From the NCBI RefSeq assembly GCF_013782625.1, contig NZ_CP056199.1, forward strand, positions 3,738,588-3,802,587: DNA of 64,000 bases, in the 5' to 3' direction. A program made the translations under genes and the position numbers. This document shows positions 19,953 to 32,671 of this stretch, in pieces (positions within the stretch are counted from its first letter, which is position 1; each line of letters starts with the position of its first letter). This stretch comes from Enterobacter sp. RHBSTW-00994. Lineage in GTDB: Bacteria; Pseudomonadota; Gammaproteobacteria; Enterobacterales; Enterobacteriaceae. The notes below the pieces were generated by a model. The model did no database searches and had not been told where the DNA came from. It was given only the letters and a program-made list of their open reading frames with translations.

Positions 19953-20143
19953 GATTATTCTCCTTCAGCAATAAATACTATTTAAACCTCGATTTAAAAC
20001 AGGCTAAAACATTCACCTAACACTATTTAGCATAACCTGCTTTTCCAAAGGGTCAGGGATAAACAGACTATTCCGACAAAGACATCTGTCTTGCCCTGCT
20101 GCGTAAATTGCGCGACGATCAACGGATTGAAATGAGGAATACC

Positions 20144-21349
20144 ATGAACGCTTTCAGCCCCGCACACTTTCGCGCGCAGTTTCCCGCGCTGGCCGACGCT
20201 GGTGTCTATCTTGATAGCGCCGCGACGGCACTCAAACCGCTGGCCGTCATTGAGGCTACAGCGCAGTTTTATAGCCTGAGCGCAGGCAACGTTCATCGTA
20301 GCCAGTTTGCAGCAGCACAACGCTTAACTGAACGCTATGAGGCCGCCCGTGATCAGGTTGCTCGCCTGCTCAATGCAGACAGCGGAAAGAACATCGTCTG
20401 GACGCGGGGAACCACTGAGGCCATTAACATGGTTGCCCAGTGTTACGCCCGACCTCTCCTGCAACCCGGTGATGAGATAATCGTGAGCGAGGCAGAACAT
20501 CACGCCAATCTGGTTCCGTGGCTGATGGTCGCTGAGCAGACCGGCGCGCACATCGTCAAACTCCCGCTTGGCGCTGGTTTACTCCCGGATGTAGCGCGTT
20601 TGCCAGAAATCATCACCTCGCGTAGCAAGATTCTGGCACTGGGGCAAATGTCCAACGTGACTGGCGGCTGCCCGGAGCTGGCTCAGGCCATTGATGTCGC
20701 GCACGCCAGCGGCATTGTGGTTATGGTCGACGGCGCGCAGGGGGTTGTGCATTTTCCGGCAGATATGCAAAAACTCGATATCGACTTCTATGCTTTCTCA
20801 GGACATAAACTGTATGGCCCAACGGGTATCGGGGTGCTGTACGGGAAGCCAGAGCTGCTGGCGCAAATGACACCGTGGCTTGGCGGCGGGAAAATGATTA
20901 CCGAAGTCACCTTCGAGGGTTTTAAAACTCAGGATGTACCTTATCGTCTGGAAGCAGGTACACCGAATGTAGCTGGCGTGATTGGCCTGAGCGCGGCACT
21001 GGAATGGCTCGCCGATCTGGATATCGTCCAGGCTGAAAGCTGGAGCCGTGGTCTGGCAACACTTGCAGAGGAAGAGCTCAAAAAGCGTCCTGGTTTCCGG
21101 TCGTTTCGTGCGCAAGACTCAAGCCTGCTGGCGTTCGATTTCGCAGGCGTTCATCATAGCGATATGGTAACGCTGCTCGCTGAATATGGCATCTCCCTGC
21201 GTGCCGGACAACATTGCGCGCAACCACTACTGGCAGCCCTCGGCGTCAGTGGTACATTGCGTGCCTCTTTTGCCCCCTATAATACGCAAAACGATGTTGC
21301 GGCGCTGATTGCTGCCGTTGATCGTGCCCTTGAACTCCTGGTGGATTAA
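20144..21349 (+). CDS. csdA: Cysteine desulfurase CsdA
   Basis: PLP enzyme releasing sulfur from L-cysteine as a persulfide and passing it to CsdE. The start [16 protein letters not shown] at 20144 gives 401 residues, the E. coli length. The PLP-binding Lys222 lies in [13 protein letters not shown] and the sulfur-carrying Cys358 in [11 protein letters not shown]; upstream [12 protein letters not shown] and VDGAQG also contact PLP. csdE starts inside the stop (TAATG), so the pair is translationally coupled. Confidence 0.96.
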   Translation: MNAFSPAHFRAQFPALADAGVYLDSAATALKPLAVIEATAQFYSLSAGNVHRSQFAAAQRLTERYEAARDQVARLLNADSGKNIVWTRGTTEAINMVAQCYARPLLQPGDEIIVSEAEHHANLVPWLMVAEQTGAHIVKLPLGAGLLPDVARLPEIITSRSKILALGQMSNVTGGCPELAQAIDVAHASGIVVMVDGAQGVVHFPADMQKLDIDFYAFSGHKLYGPTGIGVLYGKPELLAQMTPWLGGGKMITEVTFEGFKTQDVPYRLEAGTPNVAGVIGLSAALEWLADLDIVQAESWSRGLATLAEEELKKRPGFRSFRAQDSSLLAFDFAGVHHSDMVTLLAEYGISLRAGQHCAQPLLAALGVSGTLRASFAPYNTQNDVAALIAAVDRALELLVD

Positions 21350-21795
21350 TGACTAACCCTGTATTTGCCGGACATCCCTTCGGCACGACGATCACAGAAG
21401 AGACGTTAAAGCAGACTTTCAGCCCGCTGACACAATGGGAAGATAAATACCGTCAACTGATTATGCTGGGCAAGCAGTTGCCCACGCTGTCTGATGAGAT
21501 GAAAACGCAGGCAGCAGAGATCGCTGGCTGTGAAAACCGCGTCTGGTTGGGATTTAAAGTATCCGATGGCAGGTTGCACTTCTTTGGTGACAGCGAAGGC
21601 CGCATCGTGCGCGGCTTGCTGGCTATACTGTTGACGGCGGTCGAAGGGAAAACAGCTGAACAACTGCTGGAGCAACCGCCTCTGGCACTGTTTGATGAAC
21701 TGGGCTTGCGCGCGCAACTTAGCGCCTCACGCAGCCAGGGATTAACCGCACTCAGCGAAGCGGTTCTGGATGCAGCGCGTCAGGCTCACGCCTGA
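21349..21795 (+). CDS. csdE: Sulfur acceptor CsdE
   Basis: SufE-like partner that accepts the CsdA persulfide. The 148-residue protein keeps the acceptor Cys61 in [14 protein letters not shown] and the family segment [17 protein letters not shown]. The CSD system feeds TcdA (CsdL), encoded convergently next door. The 3' end overlaps that of tcdA by 10 bases. Confidence 0.95.
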   Translation: MTNPVFAGHPFGTTITEETLKQTFSPLTQWEDKYRQLIMLGKQLPTLSDEMKTQAAEIAGCENRVWLGFKVSDGRLHFFGDSEGRIVRGLLAILLTAVEGKTAEQLLEQPPLALFDELGLRAQLSASRSQGLTALSEAVLDAARQAHA

Positions 21796-22592
21796 CGTTC
21801 CGCTTTCGCCATCATCTTCTTCAGGGCATGAGATACTGCCACAAAGCCAAAGGTAGCAGTCACCATGGTGGCTGCACCAAATCCTGATGCACAGTCCATG
21901 CGCTTTGGCCCTTCCGCAGTGCTTTTCATCGCACACACTGAACCGTCTGATTGCGGATAAACCAGTGCCTCAGTTGAAAATACGCAGTCAACGCCGAGTT
22001 TACCCTTGCTGTTTTTCACTACATTAAAATCACTTTTCAGGCGCTCACGCAGTTTGGCAGCCAATGGGTCCTGGATCGTTTTTGCCAGATCGGCCACCTG
22101 AATCTGTGTTGGGTCAATTTGTCCACCCGCCCCGCCCGTTGTCACCAGTGGAACCTTATAACGACGGCAATAAGCAATCAGTGCGGCTTTCGGACGGATA
22201 CTGTCGATCGCGTCAATCACGTAGCTGTAACCCTTACTCATGTAGTCAGCAACGTTGTCTGCAGTGACGAAATCATCTATCACCGTGATACGACATTCCG
22301 GGTTTATCATACGAATTCGCTCGGCCATCACTTCCGACTTAGCCAGGCCAACGGTGTCACGCAGGGCATGGATCTGTCGGTTTGTGTTGGTTACACAGAC
22401 ATCATCCATATCAATTAGCGTGATAGCACCAATACCGGTTCTGGCCAACGCTTCCGCCACCCAGGAGCCAACCCCGCCAATCCCAACGACGCAAACATGT
22501 GCATCTGCAAACAGTTGCAGGGCTTTTTCACCATATAAACGCGCCGTACCGCCAAAACGCTGACGCCAGGCATCGCTGATTACCACAGACAT
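21786..22592 (-). CDS. tcdA: tRNA threonylcarbamoyladenosine dehydratase TcdA
   Basis: E1/MoeB-like ATP-dependent enzyme converting t6A37 to cyclic ct6A in ANN-decoding tRNAs. The 268-residue protein has the nucleotide motif [17 protein letters not shown] (about residues 36-52), [13 protein letters not shown] and a hydrophobic C-terminal helix with [16 protein letters not shown]. It receives sulfur-related support from CsdA-CsdE in E. coli, which matches the adjacent genes. Confidence 0.95.
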   Translation of the reverse strand: MSVVISDAWRQRFGGTARLYGEKALQLFADAHVCVVGIGGVGSWVAEALARTGIGAITLIDMDDVCVTNTNRQIHALRDTVGLAKSEVMAERIRMINPECRITVIDDFVTADNVADYMSKGYSYVIDAIDSIRPKAALIAYCRRYKVPLVTTGGAGGQIDPTQIQVADLAKTIQDPLAAKLRERLKSDFNVVKNSKGKLGVDCVFSTEALVYPQSDGSVCAMKSTAEGPKRMDCASGFGAATMVTATFGFVAVSHALKKMMAKAERQA

Positions 22593-22606
22593 AAAACCTC
22601 AGATGT

Positions 22607-22634
22607 AAAAAGGGTGAGGTTATTCCCTCACCCC
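22607..22634 (-). terminator. mltA terminator
   Basis: On the minus strand, GGGTGAGG and CCTCACCC form a stem around a five- to six-base loop, followed by TTTTT, between mltA and tcdA. A degenerate REP-like stretch (GTAGGCCCG...CGGGTAAC, 22645-22680) lies just upstream. Confidence 0.8.
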
Positions 22635-22701
22635 TGCTCAGTTATCCGTAGGCCCGAAACGCGAAATGCGACCGGGTAACAAGACGCTCAGAATACCACA
22701 A

Positions 22702-23799
22702 TCAACCGCTGAATACGTTGCCTGCACCAGGAGCCGCTTTCAGCACCCACACTCGGCCGTAGTGGTTATACCAGCCTGCACGATGTCCGGCGTCGAAACC
22801 GATCCCCTGATAAATATCGAAGTGCTGGCCTTTGATTGCCCCGCCAACATCCAGCGCCACCATCAGGCGCAGCTCGTACTGACCGCTAAACTTGCCTTTA
22901 TTGTCCAGCACAGGAACTTCCGCGAGCAGCGTTGTGCCTGCCGGGATAATTGAACGATCCGAGGCGACAGACGCACGGCCAATTAACGGCACTGCGCTTG
23001 CTCCTTTAACTGGCGCGTAGTTTTGCGGCTTAAAGAAGACGAACGAGGCATTTTGTTCCAGTAGTTCGCGCACTTCCGCTTCGCTGTGTTTTTCGCCCCA
23101 CTCACGGATCGCCTGCATCGACATATCTTCTTTCTTCACTTCACCACGATCGATCAATACTTTGCCGATACTGCGGTAAGCATGCCCGTTCTTGCCGGAA
23201 TAGCTGAAGAAGTTAAGCGGAGAACCATCACCAAAATCAATATAACCGCTGCCTTGTACATCCATAATGAAGTTATCCATCAGCGAGTTACTGTATGCCA
23301 GGACATAGTTTTCGCTCAATGCACCGGAGTAGATCTCTGCACGAGAAGGCAAACGGCCGCGTTTTGGCGGCATACGATAGATGGGATACTGGAATTCGCC
23401 CTGACGGGTATGACGAGCCTGAATAACAGGTGTGTAATAGCCCGTAAACTGGACGTTGCCGTAGTTATCTGCCCCTTCCATCTGCCAGGCATCAATACCG
23501 TACTGGCGCATCGTGCGTGTATCACCACCCGCTCTCAACCAGTCCTGCACTGCGTTATAAACCGAATTCTGCGAGCCATACAGACGCGGCGATGCGCTGC
23601 GGATCTGATTAACCTGTTCGGCAAAATCCCCTGCGTTGATCGGTGCGCCAACGGCATCGGGTTGATTAACTAAAGAGAAAGGCTGGGTAAATTTCCCGTC
23701 TTTATACTGTTGACCGCGATCGGTCGGTTTTGAGGAGCACGCCGCAAGAATGGCTACCATTGTGCCCGTCATCAGATACTTCGCCCAACGTCCTTTCAT
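22702..23799 (-). CDS. mltA: Membrane-bound lytic transglycosylase MltA
   Basis: Outer-membrane lipoprotein that cleaves the MurNAc-GlcNAc bond of peptidoglycan forming anhydromuropeptides. The 365 residues match the E. coli length. The signal peptide ends in LAACSS, with acylated Cys21; the MltA barrel domain is in the middle, and a 3D domain with LMVALDVGGAIKGQHFDIYQG near the end supplies the catalytic Asp. It is followed by a terminator. Confidence 0.96.
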   Translation of the reverse strand: MKGRWAKYLMTGTMVAILAACSSKPTDRGQQYKDGKFTQPFSLVNQPDAVGAPINAGDFAEQVNQIRSASPRLYGSQNSVYNAVQDWLRAGGDTRTMRQYGIDAWQMEGADNYGNVQFTGYYTPVIQARHTRQGEFQYPIYRMPPKRGRLPSRAEIYSGALSENYVLAYSNSLMDNFIMDVQGSGYIDFGDGSPLNFFSYSGKNGHAYRSIGKVLIDRGEVKKEDMSMQAIREWGEKHSEAEVRELLEQNASFVFFKPQNYAPVKGASAVPLIGRASVASDRSIIPAGTTLLAEVPVLDNKGKFSGQYELRLMVALDVGGAIKGQHFDIYQGIGFDAGHRAGWYNHYGRVWVLKAAPGAGNVFSG

Positions 23800-23966
23800 T
23801 ATATCTCGTCTTTAAGTTGCCTGTTTCCGCGTGATGAAGATAACAAACCACCCGGGCTAAAGAAATGTCATCACACATCCTTTGGCAAATTTTGCGCAAA
23901 AAATAGTCCAAAGAACGCAAAGTCGTTCAATTTACATACTAATGTGACGAATTATGTGAAAAAGGG

Positions 23967-23994
23967 TTGCATCAGAAAGCCAGCAGAGTATAGT
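23967..23994 (+). promoter_or_regulatory. Promoter of the initiator tRNA operon
   Basis: TTGCAT (23967-23972) and TATAGT (23989-23994), spacer 16, are followed by a GC-rich discriminator GCGC about 13 bases before the first tRNA. A GC-rich discriminator is typical of stringently controlled stable-RNA promoters. Confidence 0.75.
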
Positions 23995-24007
23995 GCGCAT
24001 CCACGGA

Positions 24008-24084
<77 letters not shown>

Positions 24085-24178
24085 ATTAAAATTTGATGCA
24101 GTAAGTTCTGCAAAGCAGTTTGAATCACAATGAAGCGAAAACGCTGGTGTGATTGGACATTAGTAGCAGAAAGACGGA

Positions 24179-24255
<77 letters not shown>

Positions 24256-24297
24256 ATCAAATTTTAAGAAGTCAGCAATAAAAAGAATAAAGACGGA

Positions 24298-24374
<77 letters not shown>

Positions 24375-24393
24375 ATTCTTCAAAAAACAATGG

Positions 24394-24416
24394 ACACCCT
24401 GATGGGTGTTTTTTTG
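24394..24416 (+). terminator. Terminator of the tRNA operon
   Basis: ACACCC-TGAT-GGGTGT followed by a run of seven T, 19 bases after the last tRNA. Confidence 0.92.
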
Positions 24417-24436
24417 TATCTGAAATCTGTGAATTT

Positions 24437-24454
24437 ACCGGGCAATCACCCGGT
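24437..24454 (-). terminator. Hairpin after amiC
   Basis: ACCGGG (24437-24442) and CCCGGT (24449-24454) form a short stem ten bases after the amiC stop; on the minus strand the following bases are AAATTC, so this is a weak or rho-assisted end. Confidence 0.4.
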
Positions 24455-24463
24455 ATTATGACA

Positions 24464-25717
24464 CTACCCTCTTCTGGCGAGCGTAGCCCCGTCCGAGAAA
24501 TACGCCTTTATCCCCGCCAGAATCGACTCTGCAACTTCCTGCTGGAACTTCGCCGTCTTTAGCTTTCGTTCTTCTTCCACGTTACTGATAAACGCCGTTT
24601 CAACCAAAATCGACGGAATATCCGGCGCTTTAAGAACGGCAAACCCCGCCTGTTCGACACTATTTTTATGCAGTTTATTGACGTTGCCAAGCCGTCCTAA
24701 TACCGCTTTACCAAATTTCAGGCTATCGGTAATCGTTAATGATTGCACCATATCGAACATCGTGTGATCGACATAACGGTCGCCGCTCTTGCCCACACCA
24801 CCGATAAGGTCGGAGGCGTTCTGGGTATCTGCCAGATATCGTGCTGCGGTACTGGTAGCCCCTTTTGTCGACAACGCAAACACCGAGGAGCCACGCGGCT
24901 CACGACTGGTAAAGGCATCAGCATGGATGGAGACAAACAGATCCGCGCGCTGTTTCTGCGCTTTTGCCACACGAACCTTCAGCGGAATAAAGACATCTTC
25001 ATTACGCGTCATATAGGCCCGCATGTTACCTTCTCTATCGATCAGAGCCTTCAGGCGACGCGCAATTTGCAGCACCACATCTTTCTCACGCGTGCGATAT
25101 TTCCCCACAGCACCAGAGTCTTCGCCTCCGTGCCCAGGATCAAGCATGATCACAATCGGACGATCGCGTCCGGCTTTACCTGGCTGCGGGCCGCTTTGCG
25201 CAGGCGGGACCTGCCGTTCAAGATCGCCTTTGTTGTAATCTTCGAGTAACGCCAGCAAAGGATCCTGAATATCCGTCGCATTGGCAGGATAGAGATCCAT
25301 CACCAGACGCTCTTTAAAGGCAGCGACCGGCGCTAGCGCAAACAGCTGAGGCTTAACATTCTGTTTTAACTCAAATACCATTCGCACGGTTTGCGGGTCA
25401 AACTGCCCCACTCGTGCAGATTTAATGAAGGGATCATCACCACGGATCTGCGCCCCCATCCCTTTCAGGACCGAGTTCAGGTTAACGCCTTCAAGATCCA
25501 CCACGACACGTTCAGGATTGCTGAGAGCAAACTGCTTATATTTCAGCACCTGGTTGGACTCGACTGTCACGCGCGTATAGGTCGACGACGGCCAGACGCG
25601 CACAGCCACCACCTGACTGACAGCGGCAAAGGCGACCTGACTGACGCTAAGCAACCACATCGCCCCGGCCCCTTGTAACAAGCGGCGGCGGCTTATTGTT
25701 GTTTTGGATCCCGACAT
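24464..25717 (-). CDS. amiC: N-acetylmuramoyl-L-alanine amidase AmiC
   Basis: Periplasmic septal amidase cleaving the stem peptide from MurNAc during daughter-cell separation, activated by NlpD. The start [18 protein letters not shown] at 25717 gives 417 residues as in E. coli and a twin-arginine signal peptide (SRRRLL). An AMIN septal-targeting domain follows, then the zinc amidase_3 domain with [19 protein letters not shown] and [10 protein letters not shown] containing the metal ligands and catalytic Glu. The 28-codon frame extension upstream is rejected because it would hide the signal peptide. Confidence 0.96.
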   Translation of the reverse strand: MSGSKTTISRRRLLQGAGAMWLLSVSQVAFAAVSQVVAVRVWPSSTYTRVTVESNQVLKYKQFALSNPERVVVDLEGVNLNSVLKGMGAQIRGDDPFIKSARVGQFDPQTVRMVFELKQNVKPQLFALAPVAAFKERLVMDLYPANATDIQDPLLALLEDYNKGDLERQVPPAQSGPQPGKAGRDRPIVIMLDPGHGGEDSGAVGKYRTREKDVVLQIARRLKALIDREGNMRAYMTRNEDVFIPLKVRVAKAQKQRADLFVSIHADAFTSREPRGSSVFALSTKGATSTAARYLADTQNASDLIGGVGKSGDRYVDHTMFDMVQSLTITDSLKFGKAVLGRLGNVNKLHKNSVEQAGFAVLKAPDIPSILVETAFISNVEEERKLKTAKFQQEVAESILAGIKAYFSDGATLARRG

Positions 25718-25893
25718 GCTTCTCCCGAGCAAGAAATCAAATTTATAAGTAAAACGTCCAGATTGACCGAAAACTTTAACGAATGACGCATAAGCTGTCA
25801 TCTATAAAAGGGTAAACAATCATACGCTAACGCAGCCATTACTTATTAATTTCCATGTCTCACTGAAAATTTAGGCTTGCGCGCGCGGCGATA

Positions 25894-25932
25894 ATCGAAT
25901 AAAAATACAAAAATTACGAATAAACATTCATT
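25894..25932 (+). promoter_or_regulatory. ARG boxes in front of argA
   Basis: Two adjacent AT-rich sequences resemble ArgR-binding ARG boxes: ATCGAATAAAAATACAAA (25894-25911) and ACGAATAAACATTCAT (25917-25932). The paired, helically spaced arrangement ends 12 bases before the argA start. In E. coli argA is repressed by ArgR with arginine. Confidence 0.75.
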
Positions 25933-25944
25933 AAGGGTTGTGTC

Positions 25945-27276
25945 ATGGTGAAGGAACGTAGAACCGAACTGGTACAGGGATTCCGCCATTCTGTTCCCTA
26001 TATCAATGCCCATCGGGGAAAGACGTTTGTCATCATGCTTGGCGGAGAAGCCATTGAGCATGAAAATTTCTCCAGTATTGTCAATGATATCGGCTTACTG
26101 CACAGCCTCGGGATTCGGCTGGTCGTCGTCTATGGCGCACGTCCACAGATCGATGCCAACCTGTCTGCCCATCACCATGAACCGGTATATCACAAGCATA
26201 TCCGTGTAACAGACGCCAAATCGCTCGAACTGGTTAAACAGGCAGCCGGACTGCTTCAACTGGAAATCACGGCACGTTTATCCATGAGCCTTAACAACAC
26301 ACCGTTACAGGGCGCACATATTAACGTGGTTAGCGGCAACTTCATCATCTCTCAGCCTCTTGGCGTGGACGATGGTGTTGATTATTGCCACAGCGGTCGT
26401 ATTCGCCGTATTGATGAAGAGGCCATTCACCGTCAACTGGACAGCGGCGCTATCGTGCTGATGGGTCCTGTCGCCGTCTCCGTCACCGGAGAAAGCTTTA
26501 ACCTCACCTCGGAAGAGATCGCCACTCAACTGGCTATCAAACTGAAAGCGGAAAAAATGATTGGCTTCTGCTCTTCTCAGGGCGTGGTCAACGATCTGGG
26601 TGTCATTGTGCCCGAACTATTCCCGAATGAAGCACAAGCGCGTGTAGAAGAGCTGGAAGCAGCAGGTGACTATCACTCCGGGACAGTACGTTTCCTGCGG
26701 GGGGCGGTAAAAGCCTGTCGTAGCGGTGTTCGCCGTAGCCACCTCATCAGTTATCAGGAAGACGGTGCATTACTGCAGGAGCTGTTCTCCCGTGACGGTA
26801 TTGGCACGCAGATCGTGATGGAAAGTGCTGAGCAGATCCGTCGCGCCACCATCAATGATATTGGCGGTATTCTGGAACTGATTCGCCCGTTAGAACAACA
26901 GGGTATTTTGGTTCGTCGCTCCCGCGAACAACTGGAGATGGAGATCGACAAATTCACCATCATCCAGCGTGATAATCTGACCATCGCCTGCGCCGCGCTC
27001 TATCCCTTCCCGGAAGAGAAGATCGGTGAAATGGCCTGCGTCGCGGTTCACCCGGACTACCGCAGCTCGTCTCGCGGCGAAATGCTGCTTGAGCGCGTTG
27101 CAGCTCAGGCGCGCCAGATTGGTTTAAGTAAACTCTTTGTACTCACGACGCGCAGTATCCACTGGTTCCAGGAACGCGGATTTACGCCAGTCGACATTGA
27201 TTCGCTGCCAGAGAGTAAGAAAGAGATGTACAACTATCAACGCCGCTCTAAAGTACTGATGGCTGATTTAGGCTGA
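25945..27276 (+). CDS. argA: N-acetylglutamate synthase ArgA
   Basis: First enzyme of arginine synthesis: acetyl-CoA + glutamate to N-acetylglutamate. The 443-residue protein has an N-terminal amino-acid-kinase domain (to about residue 280) that binds the inhibitor arginine, with [15 protein letters not shown] and [13 protein letters not shown], and a C-terminal GNAT domain with [22 protein letters not shown] as the CoA-binding segment. Length equals E. coli. The start follows AAGGGTTGTGTC, a modest ribosome site. Confidence 0.97.
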   Translation: MVKERRTELVQGFRHSVPYINAHRGKTFVIMLGGEAIEHENFSSIVNDIGLLHSLGIRLVVVYGARPQIDANLSAHHHEPVYHKHIRVTDAKSLELVKQAAGLLQLEITARLSMSLNNTPLQGAHINVVSGNFIISQPLGVDDGVDYCHSGRIRRIDEEAIHRQLDSGAIVLMGPVAVSVTGESFNLTSEEIATQLAIKLKAEKMIGFCSSQGVVNDLGVIVPELFPNEAQARVEELEAAGDYHSGTVRFLRGAVKACRSGVRRSHLISYQEDGALLQELFSRDGIGTQIVMESAEQIRRATINDIGGILELIRPLEQQGILVRRSREQLEMEIDKFTIIQRDNLTIACAALYPFPEEKIGEMACVAVHPDYRSSSRGEMLLERVAAQARQIGLSKLFVLTTRSIHWFQERGFTPVDIDSLPESKKEMYNYQRRSKVLMADLG

Positions 27277-27283
27277 TGTTCAT

Positions 27284-27305
27284 GCCCTCACCGTCCGGTG
27301 GGGGC
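27284..27305. terminator. Hairpin between argA and recD
   Basis: GCCCTCACC and GGTGGGGGC (one G:T pair) form a stem in the 35 bases separating the convergent stops. It has no T-run, so it is a probable but weak bidirectional end. Confidence 0.45.
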
Positions 27306-27311
27306 AGATAC

Positions 27312-29132
27312 TTACCTTGCATCGAAAATTGCGCTTAAACCGCTTCGACGCTCAGTACGCGTGACAATCGCCTGCACCAAAACACGCTCATCGGTATACA
27401 GCGACAAACGCTGACGTGCACGGGTTATCGCGGTGTAAACCAGCTCACGCGTAATGACCGGTGAGAGTTGCGGAGGCAGGATCAGCGCCGCATGATTAAA
27501 CTCAGACCCTTGCGATTTATGGACCGTCATTGCCCACGCGGTTTCGTGTTCGGGCAAACGACTGGGTTGTACCGACTTCACGCTACCATCCGGCATCTGG
27601 AACCACACGCGTAGTCCCTGGCCACGATCAAGCGCAATGCCAATATCTCCATTAAACAAACCCAGTGCGCTGTCATTGCGGGAGATCATCACCGGACGTC
27701 CTTCATACCAGCGTGAATGTGCCGAACGAACAATCTTGCGCTTTTGTGTCAGCACCTGCTCCAGTCGCTCATTCAGACCGGTCACACCAAAAGGCCCCTC
27801 TCTCAGAGCACACAGAAGCTGAAATTCACCAAACGCGGCAATGACCTGCCCCGGCATGCTCTGCTGCTGAATATTTTCTAAAAAACGCTGATAACCATGC
27901 AAAGCATCATTGAGCATTGCCAGATAATCATCACCACTCTCCAGCGGCTTTTTCTCGATATCCTCGAATGCGCCATTAAACACTGAGCGAGTTGCTTGAC
28001 GATCACCCCGATTCACCGCTGCAGCAAGTTTCCCAATACCAGAATCACTCCCGAAACGGTAGCTCTTTTGCAGCAAACAGAGGCTGTCGCGCAATGTTCC
28101 CGCCAGTGGTTCTTCATTTCCTTCCACCGGGCAGCCGGTTAAACGTGTCAACTCCAGGGCACGTTCAGTGGTGTAGCCCAGGCTGGCATAAGTGCAGATA
28201 TCCCCCAACACCGCCCCAGCTTCGACCGATGCAAGCTGGTCGCGATCGCCCAGAAAGATAACCCGTGCATGAGGCGGTAGCGCATTAATCAACCGTGACA
28301 TCATGGTCAGGTCGATCATTGAAGCTTCATCCACCACCAGCACATCCAGATGTAACGGGTTTCCCGCATGGTAGCGTAAACGCTGGCTTCCCGGCTGCGC
28401 CCCCAATAAACGGTGCAAAGTGCTGGCCTCACCCGGGAACAGCGCAAGCTGCGCGTCGGTAAGAGGCAGTTTTTGCAGCGCACCTCCCAGGGATTCCGTC
28501 AATCTGGCCGCGGCTTTCCCCGTAGGCGCCGCCAGACGAATACGGCATTTTTGTTCGCCCGCTATCTGGATAAGTGCAGCCAGTAGTTTTGCAACAGTGG
28601 TCGTTTTCCCCGTACCGGGGCCACCAGAAATCACGGAGATCCGTCGTGTTAGCGCAACAGCGGCGGCCACTTTCTGCCAGTCAAGGGATTCACCGGACGT
28701 AAATAACCCCTCCAGCGTCTGCTGAAGCTGGGCTTCATCATAGGAAAGCGGCGTGTTGGCTTCGTTAAAGAAGTGCGCAACGGTGAGTTCATTACGCCAA
28801 AGGCGGTTGAGGTATAAACGATCACCCGCCAGGATTAACGGCGTAGGACTTTCTCCTGTACTGACGGCTTCAGAGCTCAATAATAGCGTTTGCCAGTTCA
28901 CGGACTCACCGAGCAGCGCAAAACAAGATTGGATCGCCGACGGCATTTTTTCATCGAGTACCAGCCGTGAAAGCGGCAAACACACATGCCCCTCCCCCGT
29001 ATCCCGACTGAGGATAGCAGCAGCAAGCATTACGGCGGGCCGATCACCTGCAATGGCCATAGCGAACTGCACATCAAGCTGACGCAGCAGACGCTGATCT
29101 GCCGCCTCAAGCAACAATTCCTGCATTGTCAT
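27312..29132 (-). CDS. recD: Exonuclease V subunit RecD
   Basis: The 5'-3' SF1B helicase motor of RecBCD. The 606-residue protein has Walker [19 protein letters not shown] at residues 170-187, the DEAS Walker B in [12 protein letters not shown], and the UvrD-like C-terminal motif [10 protein letters not shown]. The start overlaps the recB stop by 4 bases (ATGA), so RecB and RecD are coupled. It is the last gene of the ptrA-recB-recD operon. Confidence 0.97.
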   Translation of the reverse strand: MTMQELLLEAADQRLLRQLDVQFAMAIAGDRPAVMLAAAILSRDTGEGHVCLPLSRLVLDEKMPSAIQSCFALLGESVNWQTLLLSSEAVSTGESPTPLILAGDRLYLNRLWRNELTVAHFFNEANTPLSYDEAQLQQTLEGLFTSGESLDWQKVAAAVALTRRISVISGGPGTGKTTTVAKLLAALIQIAGEQKCRIRLAAPTGKAAARLTESLGGALQKLPLTDAQLALFPGEASTLHRLLGAQPGSQRLRYHAGNPLHLDVLVVDEASMIDLTMMSRLINALPPHARVIFLGDRDQLASVEAGAVLGDICTYASLGYTTERALELTRLTGCPVEGNEEPLAGTLRDSLCLLQKSYRFGSDSGIGKLAAAVNRGDRQATRSVFNGAFEDIEKKPLESGDDYLAMLNDALHGYQRFLENIQQQSMPGQVIAAFGEFQLLCALREGPFGVTGLNERLEQVLTQKRKIVRSAHSRWYEGRPVMISRNDSALGLFNGDIGIALDRGQGLRVWFQMPDGSVKSVQPSRLPEHETAWAMTVHKSQGSEFNHAALILPPQLSPVITRELVYTAITRARQRLSLYTDERVLVQAIVTRTERRSGLSAIFDAR

Positions 29133-32100
29133 GCCATCTCCTCCGTGCTGGCTGCAAATAACATGTCCATTTTTTCAATCAATGCTACGTCCGGGCGCGT
29201 GCTAAAGATACCTGATTGCGGATCGGCAGCATCAACGCCACGCAAGAACAGGTAGATGACGCCACCAAAATGCGCATCGTAGGTGTAGTCCGCAATGCGG
29301 TGACGCAGATAGCGATGCAGCGCCAGGGTATAAAGCTGATACTGCAAATCATAGCGGTGGGACTGCATCGCAGAAGCCATTGCCTCTCGGGTGTATGCAT
29401 CACTGTTTTCACCCAGCCAGTTTGATTTGTAATCCAGCAGGTAATAGCGCCCTTCATGACGGAAAACCAGGTCGATAAACCCTTTCAGCATACCCTGTAC
29501 CTGGCGGAAATTCAGCGGCGGACAGCCGGCAGATAAAGGATCGTGCTCGCGGATCAGCGCATCCAGCGCCCCTGCGTTGAGCGGGCTCTCGATGGGGAGA
29601 TAGAACTCCATCTCGACCTGTTTATCTTTGGATGTTAACTGGCTCAGCGAGAGGCCTCGCGGCGTCAGTTGCACCTCTAAAATAGTGGTGATCCACGACG
29701 TCAGTACCGGTTGCCAGCTTGCGTCGTAGCCCCCTTTTTGCAACATCTCCAGTACCCAATCCGCAGAGACGGGCTGAGTAAAATCAAGCTCTTCAAACAG
29801 GCTATGGAGGAATGTTCCGGGTGAGGCTCCACGCGGGAATTGATGTGGCGTCAGCGCGGGCTCCGCCAGAATGTCACCCACACCTGCGGCATCCACATCC
29901 AGTTTTGGCATCAGATCCTGGGCAATGCTTTGCCCATGCTGCTGCAACCCCGAGTAACTGGTCACACGCCAGTCGTCTGCTATCGTTCGTGTAATCTGCC
30001 GCGCGTGTAGATCAGGCTCATGCTGCTCAGGCATCTGCCAGCGACGACTGTCAGACTCTTCAGGGGTCTGTAGCGCAATATTATCCCCACAAAGCGATTC
30101 AATACACTGACGAAGCCCTGCAGCATCTTTCGGCTCACCCTGTTGGATAAGCCGCCCCAACGCGCTCAAATGAAAATCAGACTCTCCCGCCTTCTCGCCA
30201 CGACGCCGGAACAACGGAGCGATACCCAGACTGCAATGCCAAACCGAACGAGTCAGGGCCACATAAAGCAGGCGCAAATCTTCCGCCAGACGTTCAGCTT
30301 CGGCAAGCTCGACGCTGCTCTCTGCGTTGCTGAGATCGAGCACCGCTTCATACGAATCACGATCGTGATAAAACGCCTGGTCTTGCGCCCGGTAATTGGC
30401 AATAAACGGCAGCCAGACTAACGGATACTCCAGCCCTTTTGACTTGTGAATGGTGACGATTTGCACGAGATGCTTATCACTCTCAAGGCGCATCTGCTGG
30501 CTGGAGGCGTTACTGTTGGGATCGGCAATGTGCTGCGACAACCAGCGCACCAGGGCATGTTCACTCTCAAGCTGCGTTCCGGCTTCCTGTAACAACTCAC
30601 TGATATGCAAAATATCGGTCAGACGGCGCTCACCACCTGCTGTTGCGAGCATATTCTCCGCAATGCGACGCTGGGTCATCAGTTCTCGTAGCATCGCCAT
30701 AACCCCGCGCTTTTGCCAGCGCTCGCGATAGTGAACAAACTCTTCCACCACGGTATCCCAGGTGGCTTCGTCGTTGTTAAGGACATCAATATCACGTGCG
30801 TTTAGCCCCAGCATGGAACTTGCCAACGCGCTGCGAAGCGTGCTCTCTCGTTCCGGGGACAGCACGGCCTGGAGCAACCACAGCATCTCCTGGGCTTCCA
30901 GAGTTTCAAAAACGCTATCACGGTTGGAGAGATAAACGGACGGGATATTCAGTAGCGTCAATGCATCGCGAACGAGCGCCGCTTCCTGACGGCTACGCAC
31001 CAGTACCGTAATATCTGATGCCTTCACTGGGGTCGATTTATTCCCCTTCCACAACACCGCGTCACCACGTGCGCCCGCACTAAGCCAGTCACGGATTTGT
31101 GCGGCGCAGTACTGCGCCATCGCATTTTGATAGTCCGCGACGCCACAACCTTCCCCCTGCAGCAGCCAGAAGTTCATGGCTGGCTGAACCTGACCATTGA
31201 ATTCGAAACGTAATGAGGCATTTTTATCGGCAAACTTTACCGGCTTAAAGGGAATTTCCTTGAACATGAAAGCCGTATCCATACGCCTGAACAGCGTATT
31301 CACGCTCTCAACCATACCAGGGGCAGACCGCCAGTTAGTGTCCAGCGTATAGTGCGCTTCAACCTCACTACGGGCTTTCATATAGGTGAAAATATCCGCG
31401 CCACGGAAGGCATAAATCGCCTGCTTAGGATCGCCAATCAGCAACAGCGCAGTCTCTGGCTGCTGCCGCCAGATACGACGGAAAATACGATACTGCTGAG
31501 GATCGGTATCCTGAAATTCATCAATCATTGCTACCGGAAAGCGGGTACGGATAGCAGAGGCAAGCGCTTCGCCGTTTTCGCTACACAGCGCCGCATCCAG
31601 ACGGCTTAACATATCGTCAAACCCAAGCTCACCCCGGCGACGTTTTTCACGTGTTACGGTCTCACGAATTTCCGTCATGGCACGGGTGATCATCAGGTCA
31701 TTAAGGGTTAACGGCTCGGCGAGTAAGGTCTCTATGGCAACAAACAGGGCATGCTCAGGGACAATGCCATCAGCTTTAGTTCGCTCAACCAAAAAACGTT
31801 GGGAGAATTTCTCCAGCGCATCCGGGAGCTGGTAGCCTCGTGTCTCTTCCTGCGCCCAAGCGCTGATCTTGTCGATCCATTTACCCTGATTGCCACGGTT
31901 AAATTTGCGTCTGTCTATCCCGGAGTTTTCGATGATCGCCTCAATCTCACCGACTGACGCATTCCACTTTCGCTTTAAAGCCGCAATTTGCGAAACGATC
32001 TTTTCATGGCGTGAAGCCAGGGTTTCATCGGCTGGCGGCGGGGATTTAATGACCGGGGCCTCGCCCTGGAGATAACGGTCAATGGCGCGAAGAAGCTCTT

Positions 32101-32671
32101 CCGGGCCTTTCCATAGCGCGTGAACCGCTTCGGCAATATCTCGCGGCAGTGGATAGCAATGACGACGCCAGAAATCTGCACAGGCCTGATAACGCAGTTC
32201 AGACTCATCTTCAATAAGCTGCTGCTCAAACAGCATGCCGGACTCAAACGCATTGAGGCTAAGCATTCGCTGGCAGAAACCGTGAATGGTAAATACAGCG
32301 GCCTCGTCCATTTGTCGTTCTGCTAACAGCAGCCACTGGGCCGCCTGTTGCTTATCGACAATGTCGTCCAAAAGGCGCGCGTAAAGAGGGTTATCCGTAC
32401 TCTGACGCAAACAGGCAATACGCAGCTCATGGATATTCGAACGAATACGTCCGCGTAACTCAGCGGTAGCGGCCTCAGTAAAGGTCACTACCAGTAGCTC
32501 TTCCACGCTTAGCGGTTTTGGAAATGCCGCATCGCCACCGAGCCCCAGTAACAGGCGAAGATAGAGAGCGGCAATGGTGTAGGTTTTTCCCGTTCCCGCT
32601 GAGGCTTCAATCAATCGTTCCCCTTGTAGGGGTAAACGTAAGGGATCAAGGGACTCAGCGGTATCAGTCAT
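29129..32671 (-). CDS. recB: Exonuclease V subunit RecB
   Basis: SF1A 3'-5' helicase and the single nuclease of RecBCD, which processes double-strand ends and responds to Chi. The 1180 residues equal the E. coli length. Walker [15 protein letters not shown] is at about residue 24, Walker B is [13 protein letters not shown], the helicase motif [17 protein letters not shown] follows, and the C-terminal nuclease has the [10 protein letters not shown] motif with its metal-binding Asp and catalytic Lys. The start overlaps ptrA by 4 bases. Confidence 0.98.
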   Translation of the reverse strand: MTDTAESLDPLRLPLQGERLIEASAGTGKTYTIAALYLRLLLGLGGDAAFPKPLSVEELLVVTFTEAATAELRGRIRSNIHELRIACLRQSTDNPLYARLLDDIVDKQQAAQWLLLAERQMDEAAVFTIHGFCQRMLSLNAFESGMLFEQQLIEDESELRYQACADFWRRHCYPLPRDIAEAVHALWKGPEELLRAIDRYLQGEAPVIKSPPPADETLASRHEKIVSQIAALKRKWNASVGEIEAIIENSGIDRRKFNRGNQGKWIDKISAWAQEETRGYQLPDALEKFSQRFLVERTKADGIVPEHALFVAIETLLAEPLTLNDLMITRAMTEIRETVTREKRRRGELGFDDMLSRLDAALCSENGEALASAIRTRFPVAMIDEFQDTDPQQYRIFRRIWRQQPETALLLIGDPKQAIYAFRGADIFTYMKARSEVEAHYTLDTNWRSAPGMVESVNTLFRRMDTAFMFKEIPFKPVKFADKNASLRFEFNGQVQPAMNFWLLQGEGCGVADYQNAMAQYCAAQIRDWLSAGARGDAVLWKGNKSTPVKASDITVLVRSRQEAALVRDALTLLNIPSVYLSNRDSVFETLEAQEMLWLLQAVLSPERESTLRSALASSMLGLNARDIDVLNNDEATWDTVVEEFVHYRERWQKRGVMAMLRELMTQRRIAENMLATAGGERRLTDILHISELLQEAGTQLESEHALVRWLSQHIADPNSNASSQQMRLESDKHLVQIVTIHKSKGLEYPLVWLPFIANYRAQDQAFYHDRDSYEAVLDLSNAESSVELAEAERLAEDLRLLYVALTRSVWHCSLGIAPLFRRRGEKAGESDFHLSALGRLIQQGEPKDAAGLRQCIESLCGDNIALQTPEESDSRRWQMPEQHEPDLHARQITRTIADDWRVTSYSGLQQHGQSIAQDLMPKLDVDAAGVGDILAEPALTPHQFPRGASPGTFLHSLFEELDFTQPVSADWVLEMLQKGGYDASWQPVLTSWITTILEVQLTPRGLSLSQLTSKDKQVEMEFYLPIESPLNAGALDALIREHDPLSAGCPPLNFRQVQGMLKGFIDLVFRHEGRYYLLDYKSNWLGENSDAYTREAMASAMQSHRYDLQYQLYTLALHRYLRHRIADYTYDAHFGGVIYLFLRGVDAADPQSGIFSTRPDVALIEKMDMLFAASTEEMA